64,000 nt of DNA from Streptomyces griseosporeus (GTDB lineage: Bacteria > Actinomycetota > Actinomycetes > Streptomycetales > Streptomycetaceae): assembly GCF_014656055.1 (NCBI RefSeq), contig NZ_BNBR01000002.1, positions 313,164 through 377,163 on the forward strand, read 5' to 3'. Under the pieces are notes generated by a model. The model saw only the letters and a list, made by a program, of their open reading frames with translations. It was not told the DNA's origin and ran no database searches. The stretch's first letter is position 1, and each line of letters starts with the position of its first letter. Made by a program: the position numbers and the translations under genes. Shown piece after piece: positions 25,561 to 32,923 of this stretch.

Positions 25561-26781
25561 ATGAGTGCACACAGCAACCCCAGCAAAGTCGTGGTCCTCG
25601 GCGGTGGTTACGCCGGGACGCTGGCCGCCAACCGCCTGCGCGGGCGGCGCGACACCGACGTCGTTCTGGTCAATCCCCGGCCGCGGTTCGTGGAGCGCAT
25701 CCGGCTGCACCAGTACCTGGCCCGCACCGGCAACGCCACGCTCGACTACGGCACACTGCTCGGAGAGGGCGTGCGGCTGGTCGTCGACCGTGCCACGCGG
25801 ATCGACTCCGCCGCCCGCGCGGTGCGGCTCGCCTCGGGCGGTGCTCTGGCATACGACTACCTCGTCTACGCGGTCGGGAGCACGTCGGCGGTCCCGGCCT
25901 CCGTGCCGGGCGCCGTCGAATTCGCCTGGCCCGTCGCCGAGTTCGAGGACGCCGAGCTGCTGCGTGACCGGTTGGCGGAGGTGCCCGTGGACGCCCCGGT
26001 CACCGTGGTGGGCGGGGGCCTCACCGGGATCGAGACGGCCGCCGAACTCGCCGAGCGGGGGCGGGCGGTGACCCTGGTGTGCGGCCGGGAGCTCGCTCCC
26101 TCGCTCAGCGCGCCGGGGCGGCGCTACGTCGCCAGGTGGCTGGACCGGCACGGTGTCACCGTGGTGCGGGACCGCGCGGTGACCGAGGTCCGGCCGGACG
26201 CCGTCGTCCTGGCCGACGGCGACGTGCGGGCGAGCGCGCTGACCGTCTGGGCGGCGGGGTTCGGCGTACCGGCCCTGGCCGCGCAGAGCGGGCTGCGTAC
26301 CGACGCCCTCGGCCGGCTGCTCACCGACGAGACGCTGACCTGCGTCGACGACGACCGTATCGTCGCGGCCGGTGACGCCGCCGCACCGTCGGGCCGGCCG
26401 CTGCGGATGAGCGGCTACGCCGCCGGGCCGCTCGGCGCGCGGGCCGCCGACACCGTGCTGAGCCGACTCGCCGGGACGGAACCGGCCGTGATCGACCTGG
26501 CGTTCACGGGGGCGTGCCTCAGCCTCGGCCGGCGGGCCGGGATCCGCCAGCTCGCCCGCAAGGACGACACCCCGGTCGACGTCTTCGTCGGCGGTCGGGC
26601 GGGCGCCCTGATCAAGGAGGTGACCTGCAGGTTCGTCGTGGAGAAGAGGATCCGCCGGGAGGCCCGCGAGCCGGGTTCCATGAGCTGGCCCCGGGGCGGT
26701 CCGCGCCTGCCCGTCCCCGCCTCCGCCTCCACCTCCGCCTCCGCCTCCGCCTCCGCCTCCCAGGAGGTCACCTCCCGGTGA
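25561..26781 (+). CDS. FAD/NAD(P)-dependent oxidoreductase (NDH-2-like)
   Basis: 406 residues. An FAD-binding GxGxxG-type motif (VVVLGGGYAGTLAA) sits at residues ~10-23, an NAD(P)-binding motif (VTVVGGGLTGIETAAELAERG) at ~148-168, and AAGDAAAPSG near ~275 is the flavin-binding C-terminal motif. It belongs to the type II NADH dehydrogenase/AIF-like group. Its stop overlaps the start of an ECF41 sigma gene (GTGA, 26778-26781). ECF41 sigma factors are typically encoded beside an oxidoreductase or related enzyme, so the pairing is expected. The C-terminus ends in a Ser/Ala run coded by a hexanucleotide repeat. Confidence 0.92.
   Translation: MSAHSNPSKVVVLGGGYAGTLAANRLRGRRDTDVVLVNPRPRFVERIRLHQYLARTGNATLDYGTLLGEGVRLVVDRATRIDSAARAVRLASGGALAYDYLVYAVGSTSAVPASVPGAVEFAWPVAEFEDAELLRDRLAEVPVDAPVTVVGGGLTGIETAAELAERGRAVTLVCGRELAPSLSAPGRRYVARWLDRHGVTVVRDRAVTEVRPDAVVLADGDVRASALTVWAAGFGVPALAAQSGLRTDALGRLLTDETLTCVDDDRIVAAGDAAAPSGRPLRMSGYAAGPLGARAADTVLSRLAGTEPAVIDLAFTGACLSLGRRAGIRQLARKDDTPVDVFVGGRAGALIKEVTCRFVVEKRIRREAREPGSMSWPRGGPRLPVPASASTSASASASASQEVTSR
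26719..26760. repeat. (GCCTCC)7 microsatellite at the end of the oxidoreductase gene
   Basis: Seven GCCTCC units with a single mismatch (ACCTCC in the third). It encodes the Ala/Ser C-terminal tail of the oxidoreductase. It ends 17 bp before the sigma-factor start. Being 6-bp units, copy-number change would lengthen the tail without shifting frame. Confidence 0.9.
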
Positions 26782-28406
26782 GCACCGAGGAGCACGCCGA
26801 GCGGTTCACCCTGCTGCGGCCCCTGCTGTTCACGATCGCCTACGAGATCCTCGGCTCGGCGACCGAGTCCGACGACGTGCTGCAGGACAGCTACCTGCGC
26901 TGGGCCGCCGTCGACCTCGCGACGGTCCGCGACAGCAAGGCGTACCTCGCACGTCTGGTGACCCGGCAGGCGCTCAACGCGCTGCGGACGAGCGCCCGCC
27001 GCCGGGAGGACTACGTCGGCCCCTGGCTGCCCGAACCGCTGCTCCTCGACGAGAGCGACGCCTCGGCGGACCTGGTGCTCGCCGAGTCGGTGTCGATGGC
27101 GATGCTCGTCCTGCTCGAAACCCTCACCCCCGACGAGCGCGCGGTGTTCGTGCTGCGCGAGGTGTTCGGCTTCGGCTACGACGACATCGCCGCGGCGGTG
27201 GGCAGGTCCGTCGCGACGGCACGGCAGATCGCGCACCGCGCCCGCGAGCACGTGCGGGCGCGCCGCCGGCGCTTCGAGCCCGTCGACGCGGCGCAGACCG
27301 CCCGGATCACCGAGCGGTTCCTCACCGCGGCCACCACCGGCGACCTGGCCGGGCTGCTCGCGCTGCTCGCCCCGGACGCCACCTGGACCGCCGACAGCGG
27401 CGGCCGGACGACCGCCGCGCGCCGGCCGGTGGTGGGAGCGGAGAAGGTGGCGGCCGTGCTGATCAGGGTCTTCCGGCTGGGGCAGCTGGCCGACCCGCGG
27501 ATCGAGGTGGCCATCTGCAACGGCGCACCCGCCGTCGTGGTCCACGGCGGCGACCGCACGGAAGGGGTGTTCCTCGTCGAGATCACGGAGGGGAAGATCA
27601 CCGGTGTCTACGCCGTCCGCAACCCCGACAAGCTCACGGCGGTGACGGTTCCGCTCGCCTTCCCGACCGGGTGGCCGGCCGCCTCCCCCCGTCAGGCGGC
27701 CGGCCCCCTCTCACCCGCGCTCTCGGCGCGTGCCGGTGCCGTCTGCGACGAGCAGCGCGAAGGCCGTCATCGTCACCGCGATCGAGACGGCCACCGTCAC
27801 CTCGGCCCAGTGCGGGGCGCTCTCGTCGAAGAACACGATGAAGCCCATGACGGCGGAAACCAGCCGCGTGCCGACCACCGTCAGCAGGGCGGGGCGGCTG
27901 CCGCGCAGGGCGGGCAGGGTGGCCGCGAGGGTGAGCAGGCCGAGGACGGTGCCCGGCACGACGATCCACCAGGGCGGGCCGTCGTCGGCGAAGAGCCCGG
28001 CCGTGCCGGCCACGTCGAGCAGGCCGAGCAGGGCGCAGACGCCGATCGCGGTGACGGCCTGGGCGCTGCCGCCGAGCCGTCGGGGGGCGGTCGGTGCGGA
28101 AAGGGCGCTGGAGGCGTTCATAACTGCTGTTCTCCTTCCGGGGCCGTCGCCGCGACGACCTCTGCCAGTGCGAGGGTGTCCGCCGTGACGCCCGCCTGTG
28201 CGGCGGCCTGCGACTGCCCCTCCAGGTACTGCTTGAAGCCGGCCGCCGAGGACTCGTCGGCGAACACGACCGTGGTGTGGTACTTACCGGTCTGGGGGTC
28301 GTGCGCCCAGTACGCGGCGGCGAGGCCCGGCAGGGCGCTCACCTCCGGCACGATCCGCCCGTGCAGGGTGCGCATCTGCTCTCGTCCATGCTCCAGACGC
28401 CTATGA
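26778..28406 (+). CDS. ECF41-type RNA polymerase sigma factor, apparent stop-codon loss
   Basis: Residues 1-~165 are sigma-2 and sigma-4 regions (SDDVLQDSYLRW; YDDIAAAVGRSVATARQIAHRAREH). Residues ~180-290 form the SnoaL-like domain unique to ECF41, ending with its hallmark NPDKL motif (282-286). Family members end within about 10-20 residues of this motif. Here the frame stays open to 28406 (542 codons), crossing a terminator hairpin (27673-27705) and two genes on the other strand. The extra ~250 residues have no family character. The nearest stop is TGA at 27643-27645, one frame off, so a 1-base deletion just after NPDKL is the simplest explanation. The real product is probably ~290 residues. 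Confidence 0.75.
   Translation: MSTEEHAERFTLLRPLLFTIAYEILGSATESDDVLQDSYLRWAAVDLATVRDSKAYLARLVTRQALNALRTSARRREDYVGPWLPEPLLLDESDASADLVLAESVSMAMLVLLETLTPDERAVFVLREVFGFGYDDIAAAVGRSVATARQIAHRAREHVRARRRRFEPVDAAQTARITERFLTAATTGDLAGLLALLAPDATWTADSGGRTTAARRPVVGAEKVAAVLIRVFRLGQLADPRIEVAICNGAPAVVVHGGDRTEGVFLVEITEGKITGVYAVRNPDKLTAVTVPLAFPTGWPAASPRQAAGPLSPALSARAGAVCDEQREGRHRHRDRDGHRHLGPVRGALVEEHDEAHDGGNQPRADHRQQGGAAAAQGGQGGREGEQAEDGARHDDPPGRAVVGEEPGRAGHVEQAEQGADADRGDGLGAAAEPSGGGRCGKGAGGVHNCCSPSGAVAATTSASARVSAVTPACAAACDCPSRYCLKPAAEDSSANTTVVWYLPVWGSCAQYAAARPGRALTSGTIRPCRVRICSRPCSRRL
27673..27705. terminator. Bidirectional terminator between the sigma factor and a membrane protein
   Basis: GGCCGGCCGCCT (27673-27684) pairs perfectly with AGGCGGCCGGCC (27694-27705) around a 9-nt loop. 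It ends 6 bp before the stop of the convergent gene at 27711 and marks the likely 3' end of the sigma mRNA. Confidence 0.85.
27711..28121 (-). CDS. Small four-helix membrane protein of unknown function
   Basis: 136 residues with about four hydrophobic segments (~22-45, 50-70, 80-97, 107-125) and short charged loops; the C-terminus is basic (GTRRERG). I do not recognise a named family. The start ATG at 28121 overlaps the stop of the upstream ABM-like gene (28118-28120), so the two are translationally coupled. It is convergent with the sigma gene. Confidence 0.75.
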   Translation of the reverse strand: MNASSALSAPTAPRRLGGSAQAVTAIGVCALLGLLDVAGTAGLFADDGPPWWIVVPGTVLGLLTLAATLPALRGSRPALLTVVGTRLVSAVMGFIVFFDESAPHWAEVTVAVSIAVTMTAFALLVADGTGTRRERG

Positions 28407-28416
28407 CCGCGTGCAT
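28118..28416 (-). pseudogene. ABM-like (dimeric alpha/beta barrel) small protein, frameshifted near its start
   Basis: The segment RIVPEVSALPGLAAAYWAHDP...YHTTVVFADESSAAGFKQYL is typical of small antibiotic-biosynthesis-monooxygenase-like proteins. The open frame starts only at ATG 28375, which lacks a good ribosome-binding site. In another frame an ATG at 28416, preceded by GGGAGG, encodes MHAVIGVWSMDE, the usual start of such proteins, and joins the main frame only if one base is restored near 28378-28390. I read this as a 1-base deletion in a ~99-residue gene. If only the downstream start is used, the product is 85 residues. It is coupled to the membrane protein at 27711. Confidence 0.6.
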
Positions 28417-28545
28417 GCCGCTCGCCTCCCGACCCAGGGCCGTGCCGTTGCCGACCGGTGTGCACGACGGTAGGGGGCGGCGGCCCGCGGGCCATCCGGG
28501 GAACCACTCACAGCGGTACTCGGTCCGGCCCCTTGGGGCCGTGGG

Positions 28546-31344
28546 TCAGCCCCGGTCCCGGTCCCGGCTCGCGTACCAGGCGGCGATCCGGGCCCGCGAG
28601 TCGAAGCCGAGTTTGGTGAGGATGTGGGTGACGTGGTTCTCCGCGGTGCGCTCGGCCATGTGCAGCCGTCTGGCGATCTGCCGGTTGCTGAGGCCGTCCT
28701 TGACCAGCGCGGCGACCTCCTCCTCGCGCGGGGTGAGCACGCTCGTGCGGCCGGCCGGTTCCGCCGCGGCGATACGGTCGAGCAGCGGCCGCATGCCGAG
28801 CCGCTCGGCGAGGGCGCGCGCGGCGGCGAGGTGCTCGGCGGCGCCGCGCGGGTCCGGGGGCCGGCGCCGGGACAGCACCAGCGCGGTCTCCAGATGCGTC
28901 CAGGCCTCGTACGGCGGTGATCCGGTCGCCCGGCAGGAGGCGAGGGCCGCGTGCAGGTGCCGTTCGGCGGCCGGCCGGTCCCCCAGGTAGCCGGCGAGCG
29001 CGCCGAGGCAGAGCGTGACGGGGCCGCCCGACGGGTTGTGGGCGGCGGCGGTGACGTGCCGGTCGGCATAGGGCAGCAGCTCGTTGTGGAGCAGCGCGGC
29101 CGTGGCGCGGTCGTCGAAACGGACGGCGAGGTGGGCGCTGGTGGTCTGGGCGACGATCCACTCGGGGGCGTGCCGCGGGAAGTCCCGTACGGCCGGGGCG
29201 ATCGTCCGCCACAGGCCGGCCGCCTCCGCCGTCCTGCCCTGGGCGACGAGGACGTCGGCGAGCCAGCCCGCGGCGAGGAACGGGCCCTCCGCGACGAAGG
29301 CGCGCACCCCGGCCTCCACCTCGGGGAATCCGCGGCCGCTGAGCACCGCCAGGTGGGAGCGGAAGACCAGGTCGAGGAAGGCGGCGCCCTCGTGCCCGCC
29401 GCGCCGGCCGATCGCCAGGGCCCGCTCGGCGAGGTCGCGGGCGTCGTCGAACCGGCCCTCGTACAGGGCGAGGCAGGCGCGGACGCGCAGCAGCCGCCAC
29501 TGCCACAGAGGCTCTTTCATCCGGGCGACCAGGTCGCTGAACGCGGCGAGTTCGGCGTCGAGCTGGACCCGGCGGCCCAGTTCCCAGAACGCGTCCATGC
29601 GCCAGGCGTGCCCCCAGGCGGTGGGTTCGGCGCGGCCGGTGTCGCGGCCCAGGCGCAGGGCGCGTTCCCCGATCGCCAGGCGTTCCAGCACGTGCCGGCC
29701 GTCGACCAGGGCCGTGTGCCGGGCCTGCAGCGCGAGGAACAGCGCGTCCGGGTCGCCGCAGGCCTCGGCGGCGAGCAGGGCGCGGTGGCTGGTCTCGGGG
29801 GCGCGGGCACCGGCGAAGGGGTCGAGGGTGGCGGCGGACTGGGCGAGGAGGCGGGCCCGCCGTACGGGGTCGTCGTCGCCGAGGAGGGTGAGCGCGTCCT
29901 CGCTCAGGGCGTGCAGCTCGGCGGTGAGCGGGGAGTTGGTGATGCCGCGCACGACGGTGGCCGCGTCGGCGACGACTCTCGCGTCACCGGCGGCCCGGCC
30001 CAGGTCGGCGGCCTCTTTGCAGGCCCGCCAGGCCTCGTCCACGGCCCCGGACCGGAATGCGCACCGGGCCAGTTCCAGCAGCAGGTCCGGGCGTTGCGCC
30101 TCGCCCCCGTCGACGAGGGGCAGCAGGCCGAGCGCCTGCCGGTACTGGAACGCGGCGTGTTCGTGGGCGAGTTGGGCGCGGGCCCGGTCCGCGGCGGCGC
30201 GGGTCGCGGCGAGCGCGTCGGCCCCGCCGGTGAGGGGGGCGGCCTGGCGCAGGTGGTGGGCGACGGCGTCCGGGGAGCCGCCCGGTGCCGCGGCGAGGGC
30301 GGTGGCGGCCCGGGCGTGCAGGCGGCGGCGTGCGGTGGAGGGGAGTTCGGCGGCGAGGACTTCCTGGGTGAGGACGTGGGCGAACCGGAAGGTGTGCCCG
30401 TCCAGGTCGGTGACCAGCTCGGCGGCGACGGCCGCGTCGAGGTGGTCGAGCAGGGCGTCGGGGGTGCCCGCCGTCAGCGCGGCCAGCAGGGGCAGCGTGA
30501 ACTCACGCCCGAGCACGGAGGCCTGACGCAAAGTCAGGCGTACGTCGGGGTCCAGCCGGCCGAGCCGGCGGCCGACCGCCTCGCGGACCGTGGCGGGCAA
30601 CCGCCCCGGCAGCACCGCACGGCCCGGCATCCGGGGGGCGTCCTGTGCCAGCCGCAGCATCTCCAGCACGAACAGGGGGTTGCCCTCGCAGCGTTCGCGT
30701 ACGACGTCCAGCAGGTCCTCCTCCGGGGTCCGGCCGAGGGCCCGCTCGGCCAGCACGGCGACCTCGTCCGGCGCCAGCGCCCCCAGGGCCAGGGTCCGCG
30801 CCGCGCGTTCCCGTCCCACGGCGCGCAGCACGGCCTCCGCCTCCGCGTAGGAGAACGGCTCCCTCCCCCGGTACAGCCCGACGAGCAGCACCTTGTCGTC
30901 GGCCAGCGCGGACGCCGTCCACTGCAGCAGCCGCAGTGAGGCCGCGTCGGCCCAGTGGAGGTCGTCGAGCACGACGAGGAGGGCGGCGGGTCCTGCCGCG
31001 GTGCGCAGGGTCTGGGTGACGGCGTCGAAGACCTGGTACCGGGAGCGGTCGTCCGGGGCGGGCGCGGTGAGGTCCGCGGTGGCCGGGCCGGGCCGCAGGT
31101 CGGCGAGGATCTGCACCCACGGCCGGTACGGGGCCGTACCCTCCCCCTCCAGGCAGGCGCCCCACGCCACCCGCGCCCCGCGACGGCGGGCCCGGCGGGC
31201 GAGCGCGTGCGCGAGGGCCGTCTTGCCGGCGCCCGCCTCCCCTTCGACGAGGACGAGCCCGCCCCGGCCGTCCCGCGCGTCGTCCAGCCGTCGCTCCAGC
31301 ACCGCCAGCTCACGGCCCCGGCCGACGAGATCGTCCTCGGTCAC
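28546..31344 (-). CDS. LuxR family regulator with AAA ATPase domain (LAL type)
   Basis: 932 residues. The N-terminus carries Walker A GEAGAGKT (~35-42) and Walker B LLVVLDDLHWAD (~121-132) of a STAND/AAA module. A long TPR-like middle region (~350-850, YQARQALGLL-type helices) follows, and a C-terminal LuxR helix-turn-helix (~865-925; LTPREEEVAALVKDGLSNRQIARRL, then TAENHVTHILTKLGF). These large ATP-binding regulators often activate nearby catabolic or biosynthetic genes. The GTG start at 31344 gives a normal N-terminus. It is divergent from the DUF2617 operon with ~155 bp between; the target genes are not evident. Confidence 0.93.
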   Translation of the reverse strand: MTEDDLVGRGRELAVLERRLDDARDGRGGLVLVEGEAGAGKTALAHALARRARRRGARVAWGACLEGEGTAPYRPWVQILADLRPGPATADLTAPAPDDRSRYQVFDAVTQTLRTAAGPAALLVVLDDLHWADAASLRLLQWTASALADDKVLLVGLYRGREPFSYAEAEAVLRAVGRERAARTLALGALAPDEVAVLAERALGRTPEEDLLDVVRERCEGNPLFVLEMLRLAQDAPRMPGRAVLPGRLPATVREAVGRRLGRLDPDVRLTLRQASVLGREFTLPLLAALTAGTPDALLDHLDAAVAAELVTDLDGHTFRFAHVLTQEVLAAELPSTARRRLHARAATALAAAPGGSPDAVAHHLRQAAPLTGGADALAATRAAADRARAQLAHEHAAFQYRQALGLLPLVDGGEAQRPDLLLELARCAFRSGAVDEAWRACKEAADLGRAAGDARVVADAATVVRGITNSPLTAELHALSEDALTLLGDDDPVRRARLLAQSAATLDPFAGARAPETSHRALLAAEACGDPDALFLALQARHTALVDGRHVLERLAIGERALRLGRDTGRAEPTAWGHAWRMDAFWELGRRVQLDAELAAFSDLVARMKEPLWQWRLLRVRACLALYEGRFDDARDLAERALAIGRRGGHEGAAFLDLVFRSHLAVLSGRGFPEVEAGVRAFVAEGPFLAAGWLADVLVAQGRTAEAAGLWRTIAPAVRDFPRHAPEWIVAQTTSAHLAVRFDDRATAALLHNELLPYADRHVTAAAHNPSGGPVTLCLGALAGYLGDRPAAERHLHAALASCRATGSPPYEAWTHLETALVLSRRRPPDPRGAAEHLAAARALAERLGMRPLLDRIAAAEPAGRTSVLTPREEEVAALVKDGLSNRQIARRLHMAERTAENHVTHILTKLGFDSRARIAAWYASRDRDRG

Positions 31345-31451
31345 GTTCCCAGCCTAGGGTCCGGGCGGCGATCGTACGCCCGCTCGGCAGGGCCCGTCGG
31401 CATCGCCGCAGGCACCGTCCTTTACCTCCGCTTAAACCTCTTGGGTCTCCT

Positions 31452-31479
31452 GTGACATACTCGGCGCCGCTCGTAGCAC
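31452..31479 (+). promoter_or_regulatory. Possible sigma-70-like promoter for the DUF2617 operon
   Basis: GTGACA (31452-31457) and TAGCAC (31474-31479) are 16 bp apart and resemble -35 and -10 elements about 20 bp upstream of the GTG start at 31499. The fit is modest. Confidence 0.3.
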
Positions 31480-31498
31480 AATCGGACCGGGGGGCCGC

Positions 31499-32005
31499 GT
31501 GGAGACCGTTTCCCTGCAGGCCCCCTATCTGGACACGGCCGCAGACCAGCTCTGCTTCTCGCTTGAGCTCGCCGAGCGCCCGGCGCTGGCCGAGCGCCGG
31601 GTGGCCGTGGGCGGGCTGGACGTACGGCTGAGGCTGCTCGGCGCCTCGCACCAGGTGTTCGCCGGGCCCGTGCGGGAGACCGTGGCGTGTCTGCAGAATG
31701 CCGTCACCGGTCTGCCCCCGGCGTACACCCGGGAACTGCCGGGCTGGCAGTACCGTTTCAGCGCCCGTACCCGATGCCTGGCCCCGGCGGCGTTCGCCGA
31801 TCGCGTGGCGCGGATCCTCAGCCGGGTGGCCGACTGCGAGCACGCACTGTGCGGGGTGTTCCCCGGTTCGCCCCAGGCCCTGACGGCGGTGCTCGTCGAG
31901 CCGGTGGCCGACGCGTCCGCCGCGGGCCTGGCCTGGCGCACCTGGCACACGTACCCGCAGCACGGCCAGATCGTATCGACGTACACGCGGCTGGAGGCCC
32001 GATGA
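31499..32005 (+). CDS. DUF2617 family protein
   Basis: 168 residues, soluble. RLRLLGASHQVF, LCGVFPGSPQALTAV and AWRTWHTYPQHGQIVSTYTR are the conserved blocks of DUF2617, an actinobacterial family with no known activity. It opens a four-gene unit: its TGA overlaps the ATG of the DUF4247 lipoprotein (ATGA, 32002-32005), followed by DUF350 and an aminopropyltransferase. The same neighbourhood recurs in Streptomyces genomes, which suggests a role tied to polyamines at the membrane. Function otherwise unknown. Confidence 0.88.
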   Translation: METVSLQAPYLDTAADQLCFSLELAERPALAERRVAVGGLDVRLRLLGASHQVFAGPVRETVACLQNAVTGLPPAYTRELPGWQYRFSARTRCLAPAAFADRVARILSRVADCEHALCGVFPGSPQALTAVLVEPVADASAAGLAWRTWHTYPQHGQIVSTYTRLEAR

Positions 32006-32403
32006 ACAGCGCCCGACTCGTCCGTGGAGCGGTGGCCGCCGTGCTGGCCGCGGTGTTGCTCACCGCTTGCTCCAGCGACGGTGAGAACGGCGTCCCGCGC
32101 AGCTGGATCCGCGACAAGTACACCTCGAACGGGGGCGGCTGGGTCGACCCGGACAGTACGCCGCCGCAGGTGGCCGACGCGATACACCGGCACCGCGCCG
32201 CGCTCGACCGGGCCTCCGGCGACCGCTCGGAGTTCCTGCGCTACGGCGACGACATGGTGACCGTCTCGCCGTACGGCAAGGGCAGCCTGATCTCGATCGA
32301 GGACTACCGCAACGGCTACCACCGGCACCACCAGCACCTGATCAACTGGCCCAGCCCGGACAGCCAGAGCTTCCGCGGCGGCGGCCCCGGCGAAGGCAAA
32401 TGA
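32002..32403 (+). CDS. DUF4247 lipoprotein
   Basis: 133 residues: signal peptide with lipobox LTAC (Cys at ~residue 24), then VPRSWIRDKYTS, FLRYGDDMVTVSPYGKGSLISIEDYRNGY and the C-terminal FRGGGPGEGK that typifies DUF4247. It should be lipid-anchored on the outer face of the membrane. The start overlaps the DUF2617 stop. A directly repeated 18-bp unit (32425-32442 and 32443-32460) lies between it and the DUF350 gene. Confidence 0.88.
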   Translation: MNSARLVRGAVAAVLAAVLLTACSSDGENGVPRSWIRDKYTSNGGGWVDPDSTPPQVADAIHRHRAALDRASGDRSEFLRYGDDMVTVSPYGKGSLISIEDYRNGYHRHHQHLINWPSPDSQSFRGGGPGEGK

Positions 32404-32475
32404 CGCCGTCACCCGCCTGCACCCGACCCCGATGACGCACCCGATCCCGATGACGCACCCGAGAAAGGCAACCCA

Positions 32476-32913
32476 GTGACCGAGATCTTCCAGTCGGCCG
32501 GCCAGGCCCTGCTCTACGGAGTGGTGGGCCTCGCCGTGATGGCCGTCGGCTTCGTCGCCCTGGACCTCGTCACGCCCGGCAAGCTCTTCCACGTGGTGTG
32601 GACGGACCGCAACCGCGGCGCGGCCGTTCTGCTGGGCAGCCAGTCCCTCGCCGTGGGGCTGGTCATCATGGAGGCCATCCAGGCCAGCGAGTCCGAGGAG
32701 GGTCTCTGGCAGGGCCTGTTCAGCACTCTGCTGTACGGGCTGGCCGGCGTGCTGGTGATGACGGTGGTCGGCATCGTCATCGGTCTGCTGACGCCGGGTC
32801 AGATGGGTGCTGTCTGCCTCGACGACCGGGACGACCGGCCGCACCCCGCCGCCTGGGTCCAGGCCGGCATGTACCTCGGCACGGCCTTCATGGTCGGCGC
32901 CGCGCTCTCCTAG
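32476..32913 (+). CDS. DUF350 membrane protein
   Basis: 145 residues, four membrane segments (about 10-30, 48-66, 82-104, 118-140) in two repeated halves, each with a D/TPG motif (LVTPGKL, LLTPGQM). This is the DUF350 family, which includes E. coli YjfL. In E. coli the family member sits beside a glutathionylspermidine-synthase-like gene and a PspA-like gene, again linking it to polyamines and membrane stress. GTG start at 32476. The spermidine-synthase gene begins 10 bp after its stop. Confidence 0.9.
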   Translation: MTEIFQSAGQALLYGVVGLAVMAVGFVALDLVTPGKLFHVVWTDRNRGAAVLLGSQSLAVGLVIMEAIQASESEEGLWQGLFSTLLYGLAGVLVMTVVGIVIGLLTPGQMGAVCLDDRDDRPHPAAWVQAGMYLGTAFMVGAALS

Positions 32914-32923
32914 GCCGGGCGGT

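Noticed and set aside
28951..30939. Plus-strand frame of 662 codons opposite the LAL regulator
   Set aside because: Antisense shadow; no recognisable motifs, and the other strand carries Walker A/B and a LuxR domain.
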